Shown piece by piece: positions 31,561 through 41,400 of a DNA stretch of 64,000 nt. Source of the DNA: Pseudoxanthomonas jiangsuensis (GTDB lineage: Bacteria; Pseudomonadota; Gammaproteobacteria; Xanthomonadales; Xanthomonadaceae); NCBI RefSeq assembly GCF_010093185.1, contig NZ_PDWL01000013.1, positions 48,440 to 112,439 of the forward strand, read 5' to 3'. A program made the position numbers and the translations under genes. Position 1 is the first letter of the stretch, and each line of letters opens with the position of its first letter. Below the pieces are notes generated by a model. That model saw nothing but the letters and a program-made list of their open reading frames with translations. It was not told where the DNA came from and made no database searches.

Positions 31561-32586
31561 ATGGCGGTGGAACGGGGATCGGGACCGGACTGGCGGTGGC
31601 GCCTCGCGCGCGGTAGCCGCAGGTTGGCGGCGCTGGTACTGCTGCTGCCGGCCATGGCCCTCGCCGCGCCGGCGGGCGGGCCTCCGCTGCAGCTGCCGCT
31701 GTGGCCCGGCACCGCGCCCGGATCGGAGGGCCTGGCGCTGCCGCAAAGGATCGTCGAGCGCAGCGCCGACCCGGCCCTGCCCGACCGCTACCTCAACGGC
31801 ATCGGCGCGCCGTTCCTCACCGTCTACCGGCCGCGGAAGCCGGACGGTCGCGCCCTGCTGGTGGTGCCGGGCGGTGGCTACCAGCGGGTGGTGCTGGACA
31901 AGGAAGGCAGCGCGCTGGTTCCGGCGTTCGCCCAGGAAGCCGGGCTGACCCTGTTCGTGCTGCACTACCGCCTGCCCGGCGAAGGCCACCGCGACGCCCG
32001 CGACGTGCCGCTGGCCGACGCCCAGCGCGCGATCCGGCTGATCCGCCGGCACGCCTCCGGATGGGGCCTGGATCCGGACAGCGTCGGGGTGATGGGCTTC
32101 TCCGCCGGCGGCCACGTCGCCGCCAGCCTCGCCACCCGCCACGCCGAACGGGTGTACCCGGCGGTGGACGCGGCCGACGCGCTGGACGCGCGCCCGGCCT
32201 ACGCGGTGCTGGTCTACCCGGTGATCGACATGGGCGCGCACGCCCACCCCGGTTCGCGTTCGAAGCTGCTGGGCGAGGACCCGGATGCCGCTGCGGTGCG
32301 CGCCTACTCGCTGCAGAACCTGGTGGACGCGTCGACGCCGCCGGTGTTCCAGCTGCACGCCCAGGACGACAAGGTGGTGCCGGTGGAGAACACGCTGCTG
32401 TTCGAGGCCGCCCTGCGCGCCGCCGGGGTCGAGCACGAGACCCATCTCTACGCCCACGGCGGCCACGGCTTCGGCGTGCGCGGGGCGCGCGGCACCCTGG
32501 CGGCGTGGCCGTCGCTGGCGATCGCCTGGATCCGCGCGCATGCCCCGCTGGCGGGCGAGGGCGGTGAACCGGTGCCCCGGCCATGA
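31561..32586 (+). CDS. Secreted alpha/beta-hydrolase (acetylesterase-like)
   Basis: 341 residues with a signal-type hydrophobic N-region (LAALVLLLPAMALAAPAGG); the N-terminus before it is long and basic, so the true start may be a few codons later. The nucleophile elbow is GFSAGGH, the acid is in DDKVVP, and the His in AHGGHGFG. It resembles acetyl-xylan or pectin acetylesterases of the BD-FAE type. It probably deacetylates released oligosaccharides. A carboxylesterase follows 55 bp later, likely in the same operon. Confidence 0.78.
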   Translation: MAVERGSGPDWRWRLARGSRRLAALVLLLPAMALAAPAGGPPLQLPLWPGTAPGSEGLALPQRIVERSADPALPDRYLNGIGAPFLTVYRPRKPDGRALLVVPGGGYQRVVLDKEGSALVPAFAQEAGLTLFVLHYRLPGEGHRDARDVPLADAQRAIRLIRRHASGWGLDPDSVGVMGFSAGGHVAASLATRHAERVYPAVDAADALDARPAYAVLVYPVIDMGAHAHPGSRSKLLGEDPDAAAVRAYSLQNLVDASTPPVFQLHAQDDKVVPVENTLLFEAALRAAGVEHETHLYAHGGHGFGVRGARGTLAAWPSLAIAWIRAHAPLAGEGGEPVPRP

Positions 32587-32641
32587 CGCTCCGCTCCGTC
32601 CTTCGCATTGCATTGCATCCCCGCCATTCCGGGACCTAGCC

Positions 32642-34291
32642 ATGAACACTCGCGACCCCTTCCCTTCCACCGCCGCGCCCGCCGACCCGCAGCGCCGCCG
32701 CCTGCTGCAGGCCGCCGGCCTGGGCGCCGGCATCCTCCTGGCCGGCGCCGCGCCGGCCGCCTTCGCCGCCGGCGACGCCACGGTGGTGGCTCGCACCCGC
32801 AGCGGCCGCGTGCGCGGCCTGCGCCACGACGGCGTCAGCGCGTTCAAGGGCATCCGCTACGGCGCCGACACCGCGCCCGCGCGCTTCCTCGCCCCGCGCG
32901 CGCCGCAGGCGTGGCGCGGCGTGGCCGAGGCCGTGGACTACGGCGCCCCGGCCCCGCAGCGCGGCGGAGACGGCCCAGGATGCGAGGACTGCCTGTTCCT
33001 CAACGTGTGGACGCCCGGCCTGGACGACGGCGGCAAGCGCCCGGTGCTGTTCTACATCCACGGCGGCGGCTTCGACACCGGCTCCGGCAGCGATCCGCTG
33101 TACGACGGCAGCGCCCTGGTCCGCCGCGGTGACGTGGTGGTGGTCACCGTCAACCATCGGCTCAACGCCTTCGGCTACCTCTACCTGGGCCAGCTCGGCG
33201 GCGCGGAGTACGCGGCGGCGGCCAATCCCGGCCAGCTCGACCTGGTGCTGGCCCTGCAATGGGTGCGCGACAACATCGCCGGGTTCGGCGGCGACCCGGG
33301 CAACGTCACCGTGTTCGGCCAGTCCGGCGGCGGCGCCAAGATCGCCACCCTGATGGCGATGCCGGTGGCGCGCGGGCTGTTCCACAAGGCCTGGACCATG
33401 AGCGGGCAGCAGGTCACCGCCGCCGGCCCGCGCGCGGCGACCGGTCGGGCGCGATTGTTCCTGGAGACGGCCGGGATCGACCCGGCCGCGGCCGATGCGG
33501 TCGCGCGCCTGCGCGCGCTGCCGGTGGAGAAGCTGCTGGAAGCGACCACGGCGCGCGACTTCTCGCGGATCGAGAACACCCGCCTGTACTTCGGCCCGGT
33601 GATGGATGGGCAGGTGCTGCCGCGACATCCGTTCTGGCCGGATGCGCCGGCGCAGTCGGCGGCGATCCCGATGGTGATCGGCAACACCCGCGACGAGACC
33701 CGCGCCTTCCTCGGCGGCGATCCGAAGCACTTCGAGCTGACCTGGGAGGAACTGCCGGGCAGGCTGGAAACCCAGCAGTACGTGGACCTGCGCGCCGACC
33801 TGGTGGTGGCCGAGTACCGCCGGCTGTATCCGCAGTACACGCCGTCGGAGGTGTTCTTCGCCGCGACCACCGCCGGCCGTTCCTGGCGCGGCGCGGTCGA
33901 GGAACTGGAAGCGCGCGCGGTGCAGCCGGATGGTGCGGCGCCGACCTGGGCCTACCAGCTGGACTGGGGCTCGCCGCTGGACGGCGGCAGGCTGCGCGCC
34001 TTCCACACGTTGGACATCCCGCTGGTGTTCGACAACGCGGGCCAGCCCGGCTCGCGCACCGGCGATGGCGAGGATGCGCGGAAGATGGCCGGGGCGATGA
34101 GCGGGGCGCTGCTGGCGCTGGCCCGGCACGGCGACCCCAACCACGCCGGTATTCCGCGCTGGGAACCCTATTCGATGGCGCGGCGGCAGACCTTGCTGTT
34201 CGACCTGCCGGCGACGCTGGCCGACGATCCGCGCGGCGGCGAGCGTCGCTTCTGGCAGCAGGCTCCGTTCTTGCAGCGCGGCACCCTGTAG
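32642..34291 (+). CDS. Type-B carboxylesterase with Tat-like signal
   Basis: 549 residues. The N-terminus has RRRLLQAAG and a hydrophobic stretch ending near AFAAGD, a twin-arginine type signal. Carboxylesterase-B motifs: SEDCLFLNVW-type GCEDCLFLNVW, the nucleophile in VFGQSGGGAKI, and the NHRLNAFGYL block. Such enzymes in plant-wall loci split feruloyl or methyl esters; substrate not known. The start ATG at 32642 was chosen over the longer open frame because it gives this signal. Its stop lies in a palindrome shared with the next convergent gene. Confidence 0.8.
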   Translation: MNTRDPFPSTAAPADPQRRRLLQAAGLGAGILLAGAAPAAFAAGDATVVARTRSGRVRGLRHDGVSAFKGIRYGADTAPARFLAPRAPQAWRGVAEAVDYGAPAPQRGGDGPGCEDCLFLNVWTPGLDDGGKRPVLFYIHGGGFDTGSGSDPLYDGSALVRRGDVVVVTVNHRLNAFGYLYLGQLGGAEYAAAANPGQLDLVLALQWVRDNIAGFGGDPGNVTVFGQSGGGAKIATLMAMPVARGLFHKAWTMSGQQVTAAGPRAATGRARLFLETAGIDPAAADAVARLRALPVEKLLEATTARDFSRIENTRLYFGPVMDGQVLPRHPFWPDAPAQSAAIPMVIGNTRDETRAFLGGDPKHFELTWEELPGRLETQQYVDLRADLVVAEYRRLYPQYTPSEVFFAATTAGRSWRGAVEELEARAVQPDGAAPTWAYQLDWGSPLDGGRLRAFHTLDIPLVFDNAGQPGSRTGDGEDARKMAGAMSGALLALARHGDPNHAGIPRWEPYSMARRQTLLFDLPATLADDPRGGERRFWQQAPFLQRGTL

Positions 34292-34313
34292 GCGCCGGCA
34301 CCACCGGCGCCTA
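34289..34313. terminator. Palindrome with both convergent stop codons
   Basis: TAGGCGCCGG / CCGGCGCCTA with a 5-nt loop. Its first three bases are the stop of the carboxylesterase and its last three are the reverse-complement stop of the BNR protein. Same plan as at 21580-21608. Bidirectional terminator inferred. Confidence 0.65.
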
Positions 34314-35561
34314 TAACGGCCGCGCCAGCGAGGCCAGCGGCACCCGGGTAACGGCGATGTCTTCCTTGTTGACCGCGTAGGCGACATGGAGGTGGCCGTT
34401 CCAGACCACGCTCTTGGGGTAGTGGTAGCCCGGCCGCTTGTAGCGGCCTTCGTGGCGCAGCGGCGGGAGATCGCTTTCGCCGCGCAGCAGGAAGCTGCGG
34501 TCGAACAGGCGGCCGTCCGACGACAGGGTCACCGCCAGCGGAACGCGGCGCTTGTCCGCATTGGGGGCGTTGACCAGGAAGGCCTGGCCGTCGGGCAGGT
34601 TGCCGGCGCTCTGCTTGGCGCGCGCGTCGGGCATCGCGGTCAATGCCGGCGCGCTCCAGCGTTCGCCGCGGTCGCAGCTCTCGCTGGCCAGCTGGCGGAA
34701 GCTGGAGGCCTGGTCGCGGAACACCATCACCGCGCATTCGCCACCACCGGCGCCACGGCGCAGGAACAGGCTCGGTTCCAGCTCGCGGCTGGATGCGCCC
34801 TCGTATGCCAGGTTGGCCATCACCCCACGCCGCCATCCGTCCACGCCGCGCGGGTCGTCGGTGAAGTACGGGGTCGCGACCATCCCCGGGCGGACGTGGA
34901 AGGCGGTGAGGACGCGGCCGTCGACCAGCGCGTGCGGGTCCTGCTCGATCACGCCTTCCACCGGCCGGCCGTCGGCGCCGCGCACGCGTTGCGGCGCGGT
35001 CCAGTGCTCCCCGTCCTCGCTGAGCAGGTACTCGGTCCAGCCGCCTTCGCCGGACTGGAAGCCGCGCGGCCAGACGTTGAGGTAGGCGACCAGGACCCGG
35101 CCATCGGTCCACCAGCCGCCGTTGGAATGCATCGCGCCGCCGCGCGCGGCCGCGGCCAGCACCACGGGCGGGCTCCAGTGTTCGCCGTAGGCGCTGGCGC
35201 TGTAGACGACGCGGGTGTCGGGCGAGTCCTCGTCGCGGCGGGAGGACTGCCATTGCACGTACAGGCGGCCCTTGAACGCGATCGGCACCGCGCCGTTGTT
35301 GAAAAGGTCCGCGCCCGGGTCCGGACGGAACACGGTGAAGCTGCGGGTGCCGGCCGCCGGCGCCAGGCCCAGGTCCGCTGCCCGCGGGTCGAACAGGCCG
35401 GGGACCACGGTGTACGGCGCGGCCGGCGCGGCGACCGGATCTTCTCCGGCCTGTGCCCGCGCGGCGTCGTGGATGCCCGCTAGCGGCAGCAGCACGGCCA
35501 GGACGGCGCCGGCGATCGCGCGGATCCGGTCGCGATGGGAGGGGCGGCAATGCGGAAACAT
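34311..35561 (-). CDS. Exported BNR-repeat/sialidase-fold protein
   Basis: 416 residues with a signal peptide (cleavage near ARAQAG). Asp-box-like turns are visible (LLSEDGEHWTAP, SCDRGERWSAP, TLSSDGRLF, ASAYGEHWSPP), spaced by about 60-90 residues, which indicates a six-bladed beta-propeller. True sialidases carry an Arg triad that cannot be confirmed here, and sialic acid has no evident place in this locus. It more likely binds or cleaves a plant-wall glycan. It follows the GH43 gene by 32 bp in one operon. Confidence 0.7.
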   Translation of the reverse strand: MFPHCRPSHRDRIRAIAGAVLAVLLPLAGIHDAARAQAGEDPVAAPAAPYTVVPGLFDPRAADLGLAPAAGTRSFTVFRPDPGADLFNNGAVPIAFKGRLYVQWQSSRRDEDSPDTRVVYSASAYGEHWSPPVVLAAAARGGAMHSNGGWWTDGRVLVAYLNVWPRGFQSGEGGWTEYLLSEDGEHWTAPQRVRGADGRPVEGVIEQDPHALVDGRVLTAFHVRPGMVATPYFTDDPRGVDGWRRGVMANLAYEGASSRELEPSLFLRRGAGGGECAVMVFRDQASSFRQLASESCDRGERWSAPALTAMPDARAKQSAGNLPDGQAFLVNAPNADKRRVPLAVTLSSDGRLFDRSFLLRGESDLPPLRHEGRYKRPGYHYPKSVVWNGHLHVAYAVNKEDIAVTRVPLASLARPL

Positions 35562-35593
35562 GCCCGATCCGGGGTGCGGCACCGGCCTGCGGC

Positions 35594-37210
35594 TCAGTAG
35601 TCGAGCGCGCGGTACCTGAAGTCGCGGAAGCGGACCTTGCCCTCGCCGGCGGCGTAGATCGCCGGCTTCAGCGCCAGGAACTGGCCGGCGACGTTGTGGT
35701 GATAGCCGGACACCTCCATCTGCACCGGGTACTTCTCCCAGGCCTTGCCGTCGGTGCTGGTATGGACGGTGACGATGTGCTGGTCGTTGGTCACCCGCAG
35801 CCACAGCCGCCCGCCCTTGCCCGGCGGCAGGCCGTGGGTCGGCCGCTCCTGGCCGTAGCGGTGCATGACGAACCTCTCGCCGTTGCTGCCCACGCCCACG
35901 TACAGGCGATCGTTGTAGAACAGCAGGGCGCCGCCGATGGCGCCCGGCTCGATCTCCATCTCCACCTCGAACTGGTACGCCTTGTCGCCGGCGATCACGC
36001 TCAGCGGCGAGCTGTCGGCCGGGGTGCGGCCCTTGCCCTGCACCGTCATCGCGCCGTCGCCGAACGACAGCCGCCGGTACTCGTCCTGGGCCGGGTTGAA
36101 GAACGACCACTGGTGGCCGAGCGCGTCGCCGTCGAACGCGTCCGACAGGGCCATGCCGTGCCGGCCGACCGCCTCGCCGCTGGGCTTGGCCAGCGGCCGG
36201 CCGAGGTCGCCGCCCTTGGCCAGGAACCAGCCGTCCCCGGTCCATTCGATCGGCTCCAGCAAGGCCTGCCGGCCCAGGGTCCAGTAGCCGTTCTCGTAGC
36301 CGTGGTAGATCATCCACCAGCGCCCGTCGGTGCCTTCGACCACGGTGGCATGACCGCGGGACCACCACGGCTCGCTGCGGTCGACGGTGCGCACGATCGG
36401 GTTGTGCGGCGAGTTCTGCCACGGTCCGTGGATCGACTTGGAGCGCGCGGTGATCACCATGTGCCCGGTCGGCGGGCCGGCGGTGCCGCCGACCGCGGTG
36501 GTCATGTAGTACCAGTCGCCGCGCTTGTGGATCTTCGGGCCTTCCTGGGCGTAGGCCTCCACGTCCCACTCCTGCGGGTACTGCCAGCCGTCGTACACGT
36601 GCTTCGGCTCGCCGACCACGCGCAGGCCGTCGTCGGACAGCTGCACGTAGTCGCCGCCGCTGAGGAACAGGTAGCGCTTGCCGTCCTCGCCCACGGCGTG
36701 GCCGGGGTCGATGTACTTGCCCAGGCCCAGCTCGACCGGCTCGCTCCAGGGACCGCGGATGTCGTCGGCCCACACCACCCAGTTGCTGCGGGTGCTGCCC
36801 TCGGTGCCGCCGGTGCGCGCGGGAAAGTAGATGTAGTAGCGGTCGCCGTGCTTGACGATGTCCGGGGCCCAGATCGAGCCGACGTTACGCGTGATCGCAT
36901 GGCCCAGCGGCACCCAGTTGACCAGGTCGCGCGAATGCCAGATCGGCAGGCCGGGATAGGCGTCGAACGAGGACGAAGTCAGGTAGTAGTCGTCGCCGTC
37001 CTTGAGCACCGACGGGTCCGGGCGGTCGCCGGCGAACACCGGGTTGAGGAAGGTGCCGTCGCCCAGGTCGGCCTGGCGCTGGTGCTCGATCCCGCGCTTC
37101 CAGGGGCTGGAGTTGTCCGATGCCGGCGCGGCGGTGGCCAGGCCGGCGCCGGCGAGGACCGGCAATGCGAGCAGGAAAAGCGAATGCAGGCGACGGAGAC
37201 GGAGGGCCAT
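35594..37210 (-). CDS. Glycoside hydrolase family 43 enzyme with C-terminal sandwich
   Basis: 538 residues with a signal peptide (cleavage near ATAAP). The N-terminal five-bladed propeller (about 50-350) has the family Asp in GDRPDPSVLKDGDDYYL, the second acid in IWAPDIVKHGDRYYIYF, and the GHATVVEGTDGRWWMIYHGYE block. The C-terminal 190 residues form a beta-sandwich (GALLFYNDRLYVGVG), as in GH43 enzymes with a DUF1349/LamG-like module. Activity is probably arabinofuranosidase, xylosidase or galactosidase on pectin side chains. An operator-like motif lies 58 bp upstream. Confidence 0.87.
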   Translation of the reverse strand: MALRLRRLHSLFLLALPVLAGAGLATAAPASDNSSPWKRGIEHQRQADLGDGTFLNPVFAGDRPDPSVLKDGDDYYLTSSSFDAYPGLPIWHSRDLVNWVPLGHAITRNVGSIWAPDIVKHGDRYYIYFPARTGGTEGSTRSNWVVWADDIRGPWSEPVELGLGKYIDPGHAVGEDGKRYLFLSGGDYVQLSDDGLRVVGEPKHVYDGWQYPQEWDVEAYAQEGPKIHKRGDWYYMTTAVGGTAGPPTGHMVITARSKSIHGPWQNSPHNPIVRTVDRSEPWWSRGHATVVEGTDGRWWMIYHGYENGYWTLGRQALLEPIEWTGDGWFLAKGGDLGRPLAKPSGEAVGRHGMALSDAFDGDALGHQWSFFNPAQDEYRRLSFGDGAMTVQGKGRTPADSSPLSVIAGDKAYQFEVEMEIEPGAIGGALLFYNDRLYVGVGSNGERFVMHRYGQERPTHGLPPGKGGRLWLRVTNDQHIVTVHTSTDGKAWEKYPVQMEVSGYHHNVAGQFLALKPAIYAAGEGKVRFRDFRYRALDY

Positions 37211-37267
37211 GGGGCTGGTCCTTGCGACGGAAGCGGGAGGAGTGTCGTGAAGGCGGTCCGGCCGCCG

Positions 37268-37284
37268 ATGACACCGATGGTCAT
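37268..37284. promoter_or_regulatory. Operator-like motif before the GH43 operon
   Basis: ATGACACCGATGGTCAT, the most symmetric of the copies (ATGACaCCGaTGGTCAT), 58 bp before the GH43 start. Confidence 0.75.
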
Positions 37285-37392
37285 CGGACCCTAGCAGACC
37301 CGGGACCGGACCGGCATCCTGCGCTGCAGCAAGGCCTGGGCTGGCGTGGCGCATACAGTGGCGGTCATGAAGCCGCCGCACGTCACGCCTGG

Positions 37393-37409
37393 ATGACACC
37401 GCTGGCCAG
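37393..37409. promoter_or_regulatory. Operator-like motif before the second acetylesterase
   Basis: ATGACACCGCTGGCCAG, 49 bp before the start of the gene at 37458. Confidence 0.68.
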
Positions 37410-37457
37410 CAGGCGCGCTGTTCCACTCCCTCCCGCCCGTCCCATCCACGAGTCGCC

Positions 37458-38384
37458 ATGACCCCTCCGTCCCCGGTCTTCCGTCGCCTTGCCGTCCGTC
37501 TCCTGTCGCTGGCCTGTGTGCTGGTGACGGCCCCGTCGGTCGCTGCGCCGCCGGATCCATCCATCTCCGAACGGCCTCCGGCCGTCCCCGTGCGGGCGAG
37601 CAAGGTCGTCCTGGTCGGCGATTCGACCACCGCGGTCCAGGGCGGCTGGGGCCCGGCGTTCTGCGCCGACCACGTCGCCTCGTTCCTGGCCTGCGTGAAC
37701 CTGGCCCGCGGCGGCCGCAGCACCTACAACTACCGCGCCGAGGGCTCCTGGGACATCGCCCTGCAGGAATTGCGTACGGCCCCGGCCTACGCCGGCGGCG
37801 TCTACGTGCTGATCCAGTTCGGCCACAACGACCAGCCCGGCAAGCCTGGCCGTTCCACCGACCTGGCCGGCGAATTCCCCGACAACCTGCGGCGCTACGT
37901 GCGCGAGGCCCGCGCCGCCGGCGCGGTGCCGGTGCTGCTGACCCCGCTGACCCGGCGCCAGTTCAAGGACGGCCAGCTGATCGACGACCTCGCGCCGTGG
38001 GCCGAGGCCATCCGCAAGGTGGCCGCCGAACTGGACGTGCCGCTGGTGGACCTGCACGCGCGCAGCATCGCCGCGGTCCAGGGCATGGGTCCGGTGCAGG
38101 CGATGCGCTTCGCCCAGGCCCGGCCCCTGTCGGAACAGGTGGCCGCCGCCCAGGCCGGTACCACCATCGGCGCGCCGCCGACCGCTCAGGTCGTGGCGCC
38201 GGCCGGCGGCCCGGTGCCGCGCGTAGCCGCCCAGGACAACGCCGCGGCCGAGCCGATGGGCACGCCCAAGGTGGCGTTCGACTACACCCACCTCGGCCGC
38301 GAAGGCGCGGATTTCTTCGCCGCCATCGTCGCCGACGAACTGGCGCGGCAGGTGCCTGCGCTGCGGCGGAACCTGATTCCCTAG
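37458..38384 (+). CDS. Rhamnogalacturonan acetylesterase
   Basis: 308 residues with a signal peptide (cleavage near SVAAPP). SGNH motifs: VVLVGDSTTAVQGGWG (Ser), LARGGRST (Gly), IQFGHNDQ (Asn) and FDYTHLGREG (Asp-His). It removes acetyl groups from rhamnogalacturonan. It carries an insert of about 70 residues before the Asp-His block. It is a second, cupin-free paralogue of the enzyme at 23324-24469. Confidence 0.9.
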   Translation: MTPPSPVFRRLAVRLLSLACVLVTAPSVAAPPDPSISERPPAVPVRASKVVLVGDSTTAVQGGWGPAFCADHVASFLACVNLARGGRSTYNYRAEGSWDIALQELRTAPAYAGGVYVLIQFGHNDQPGKPGRSTDLAGEFPDNLRRYVREARAAGAVPVLLTPLTRRQFKDGQLIDDLAPWAEAIRKVAAELDVPLVDLHARSIAAVQGMGPVQAMRFAQARPLSEQVAAAQAGTTIGAPPTAQVVAPAGGPVPRVAAQDNAAAEPMGTPKVAFDYTHLGREGADFFAAIVADELARQVPALRRNLIP

Positions 38385-38400
38385 GAGAGCCGGCGGTCAC

Positions 38401-38440
38401 CGGCGTCGTGCGCGACGCCGCGGCCAGGTTTCCCTGGCCG
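38401..38440. terminator. Two abutting hairpins between convergent genes
   Basis: CGGCGTCG-TGCG-CGACGCCG (38401-38420) directly followed by CGGCCAGG-TTTC-CCTGGCCG (38421-38440), in the spacer between the acetylesterase and the 1276-residue protein. Perfect 8-bp stems, no T-tract; likely a bidirectional end or mRNA stabiliser. Confidence 0.5.
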
Positions 38441-38455
38441 TGAACCGAAGCGGAT

Positions 38456-41400
38456 TCACCGCACCCTGCGCACGTTGTTGAGCCGAGTCACTTCCTCCGC
38501 ATCGCCCTCCAGCGCCACCCGCACCTGCAGCCCGTCCGCGGCGCGGCCGCCCAGCGGCAGCCGCACCTGCGCGGTCTTCGGCTGCAGGTCGCCCGGCGCC
38601 GCCAGCGCCGGCACCGGCACCCGCGCCAGCTCGCGTCCGCGCGCGTCCTCGAGCACGGCGTATCCGCCGGCGGCGGCGACATGACCCAGGCTGTGCACGG
38701 TGACCTCGACCGCATCGCCGTCCACCCGCAGGTCGCCGCGGCCGATGCCCAGGTCCGGGCGCAGTTCCACCGGCGTGCCTGCCGCGATCCGCTCGAACTC
38801 CATCACCACCGTCTGCCGCGCCGGGAACTCCACCTCCACCGAGGCGCTCCTCTCCAAGGTGAACTCGCGGCTGGACGCCTTGCCGTCGATCCGGTCGTCG
38901 CCGTCGCGGTCGACGCCCCAGCGCATGCGCCAGGTGCCCGGCTCGACGTTCCAGCCGGTCATCGTCGCCGGTTGCGCCTTGGCGTCGACGTTGTGGCCGA
39001 TCACCCTGAAGCGGTCGCGGCGCGCGTCCGGCATCAGGATCGCCACCTGCTCGGCGCCGCCGTCGCGGGCGAAGCGCCAGCTGACAGTGTGGCCCGGCCA
39101 GGACTGGTTGCGCTCCAGGGCCACGCCGCCCAGGCGCTCGCGCTGCAAAAGCTCGCTGGCCGACTCCACCCGATCCGACCACCAGTGGCCCTCGGTGACC
39201 ATGTACTCGCGCAAGGCCTTGAGCTGGATCGACTCGGCATGCGCGGCTTCCAGGTACTTCTTGTCGCCGGTCTGCTGCCAGGCCATCACGCTGGCGAAGC
39301 CGGTGTCGCCTTTGTCGGCGGCCGCCACCAGCGCCCTGCCCCAGTCGTCCTGGCGACCGAGCACGCCGACGAAGTTCTCGCCCAGGTTGCCCAGGCTGGC
39401 CACGCCGCTGCGCATGGCGCGGTAGTCCAGCGCCTTGAGGTACTTGTCGTCGCCGCTCCAGCGCCAGGCGGTCCAGAACAGGTGCATGGTGTCGCCACCG
39501 CCCGAGCCCTTGACCATCTCGCCGCCGCGGGTCTTGCCGGTGGCCCAGTTGATCTCGTTCGGCAGCACCCACTGCCCGTCCTCGGCGGTGTAGGCGTGGG
39601 CGAGGTAGCCGTCGGCCAGGCCGGTGACCAGCTTGCGGCCGGTGGGATCGGCGTTCCAGGCGCCGACCAGGTAGGCCGGGTGCAGCGCCGGGAACGAGTA
39701 CGGCTTCTGCCACTGCCAATTCGGCTCGCGGTAGACCTTGTTGCCGCCGAACCAGTTGCTGGAGAACAGCAGGTGGCTCTGCGGGTTGGGCAGGACGATG
39801 CGCTCGTCGAAGGCCTTGACCGTCTCCATCAGCCGCTCGACCGTCAGCGGGTCGCCCCAGTTGAGGTAGAGCATGGCGCTGTTGGCGTTGATGCCCTCCT
39901 CGTAGGAATGCAGCTCGTCGGTCTCGATCGTGCTCAGGCCATTGGCGAACATGCCGTTGCGGTAGATCGCGTCGGACACCGCGGTCAGCGAGGCGTTGAG
40001 CTTGTCCGGCTTGATTCCCATCAGCGCCGCGCCCGGCCACTGCTGGACCAGGTCGGAGTCGTCGGACAGGCCGCCGCCGAAATCGCCGTACTCGACCTGG
40101 CGCTCGTCGATCCACCAGTCGATGAAGCGGCGCACGTACTTCAGGTCCTCCAGCTGCAGGAACGCCCAGCGCGGCACGTCCTTCGGCGGCTGCGGCAGTT
40201 CCACCGGCGGCCGGCCCTGGCTGTTGTAGCTGATGTAGTTCCAGTAGCGGCGGCCCTGCTCGTGGTCCGGGTCGACCCGCAAGAGGTCGGACAGGTCGGC
40301 GTGCACCCGCGCGTACAGCTGCTGGCGGCGCGAGGTGGTGTGCTCCTCGACCAGGAAGCCCCAGTTGTCGCGGGCCTGGTTGAAGCGGTCGGCGACGTGT
40401 TCCCGGATCGCCTCGGCGCGGTCCTTGAACACCAGCCGCACCTGGGCGCCGTCGAGCGAGGCGGCGGTGAAGCCCGGCGCGGCGCTGGCCACGCTGATCC
40501 ACAGGCTGTCCTCGGTGAGGATGCGGTCGCGCAGGTCCAGCCATACGGTGCGCGCCTGCTTCGGGCGCACCGAGACGGAGACGTCGATCATGTCGCGCGC
40601 CGGCCAGATCGGGTCCTTGACCCGGATGTTGAGCGGGATGACCGGCCCGTCCGGGCCATCGTGCGTGGCCGGCAGGTCCAGCGCGGGGATGTCGATGGCC
40701 ACGCCGTCCAGGCCGTCGTACATGTTCTCCCAGCTGTGCGCCCAGCTGCGGATCAGCGGCTGCGCCGCCGGCGCGGCGCCGACCCCGGAGGGAATCACGA
40801 TGTGGACGATGGGATCGGGCGAGGCCGGCAAGGAGGCCGCGTCGCGCCTGCGCGAGCCGGCACCCTTGGGCAACGCCATCACCGTGCTGCGCTCCGCCGC
40901 CGGGAAGCGGCTGTCGATATGGCGGCGCAGCGCCTGCACGTTCTCGTAGTCCGGCAGCACCCCGCTGTCGACGAGATAGCGCTGCTTGACCGTGCCGTCC
41001 GGCTCGGCCGCATCGGTGACGTTGTAGGCCCAGATCTCCTGGATCGGCGTCTCCTGGACGTCGTTGGCGAAGCGCAGGTGGCCGCCGCGGCGCGCGGCGA
41101 ACTGGTCCACGCTGCGCACCGTGCCCTGTCCGCGCGCGAACAGCGGCTGCAGGTGGCCGGCGTCGGCGCCGTACTGCGCCTGGCCGAAGGCCGCGCCGCG
41201 GATCTCGATCCGGTTGAACGGCTCGTCCGGCATCGCCAGGTCCAGGGCCTGGCCGCCTTCGACGTAGGTGTTCCAGTCCGGCAGCTGGAAGTAGTCGTTG
41301 CGGCCGGGCAGGCGCGAGCGGTTGTATACGCCCGGCCAGGTGGTCTCCGGAATGCCGTCGGTACCCTTCCACATCCACTGCTTCTTGTCGCGCACGTCGG

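Noticed and set aside
32285..32641. Longer carboxylesterase frame starting at 32285.
   Set aside because: Would overlap most of the upstream esterase's 3' part and bury the Tat-type signal that starts at 32642.
34311..35561. Calling the BNR protein a true sialidase.
   Set aside because: Only the propeller turns are seen; the catalytic Arg triad cannot be confirmed by eye.
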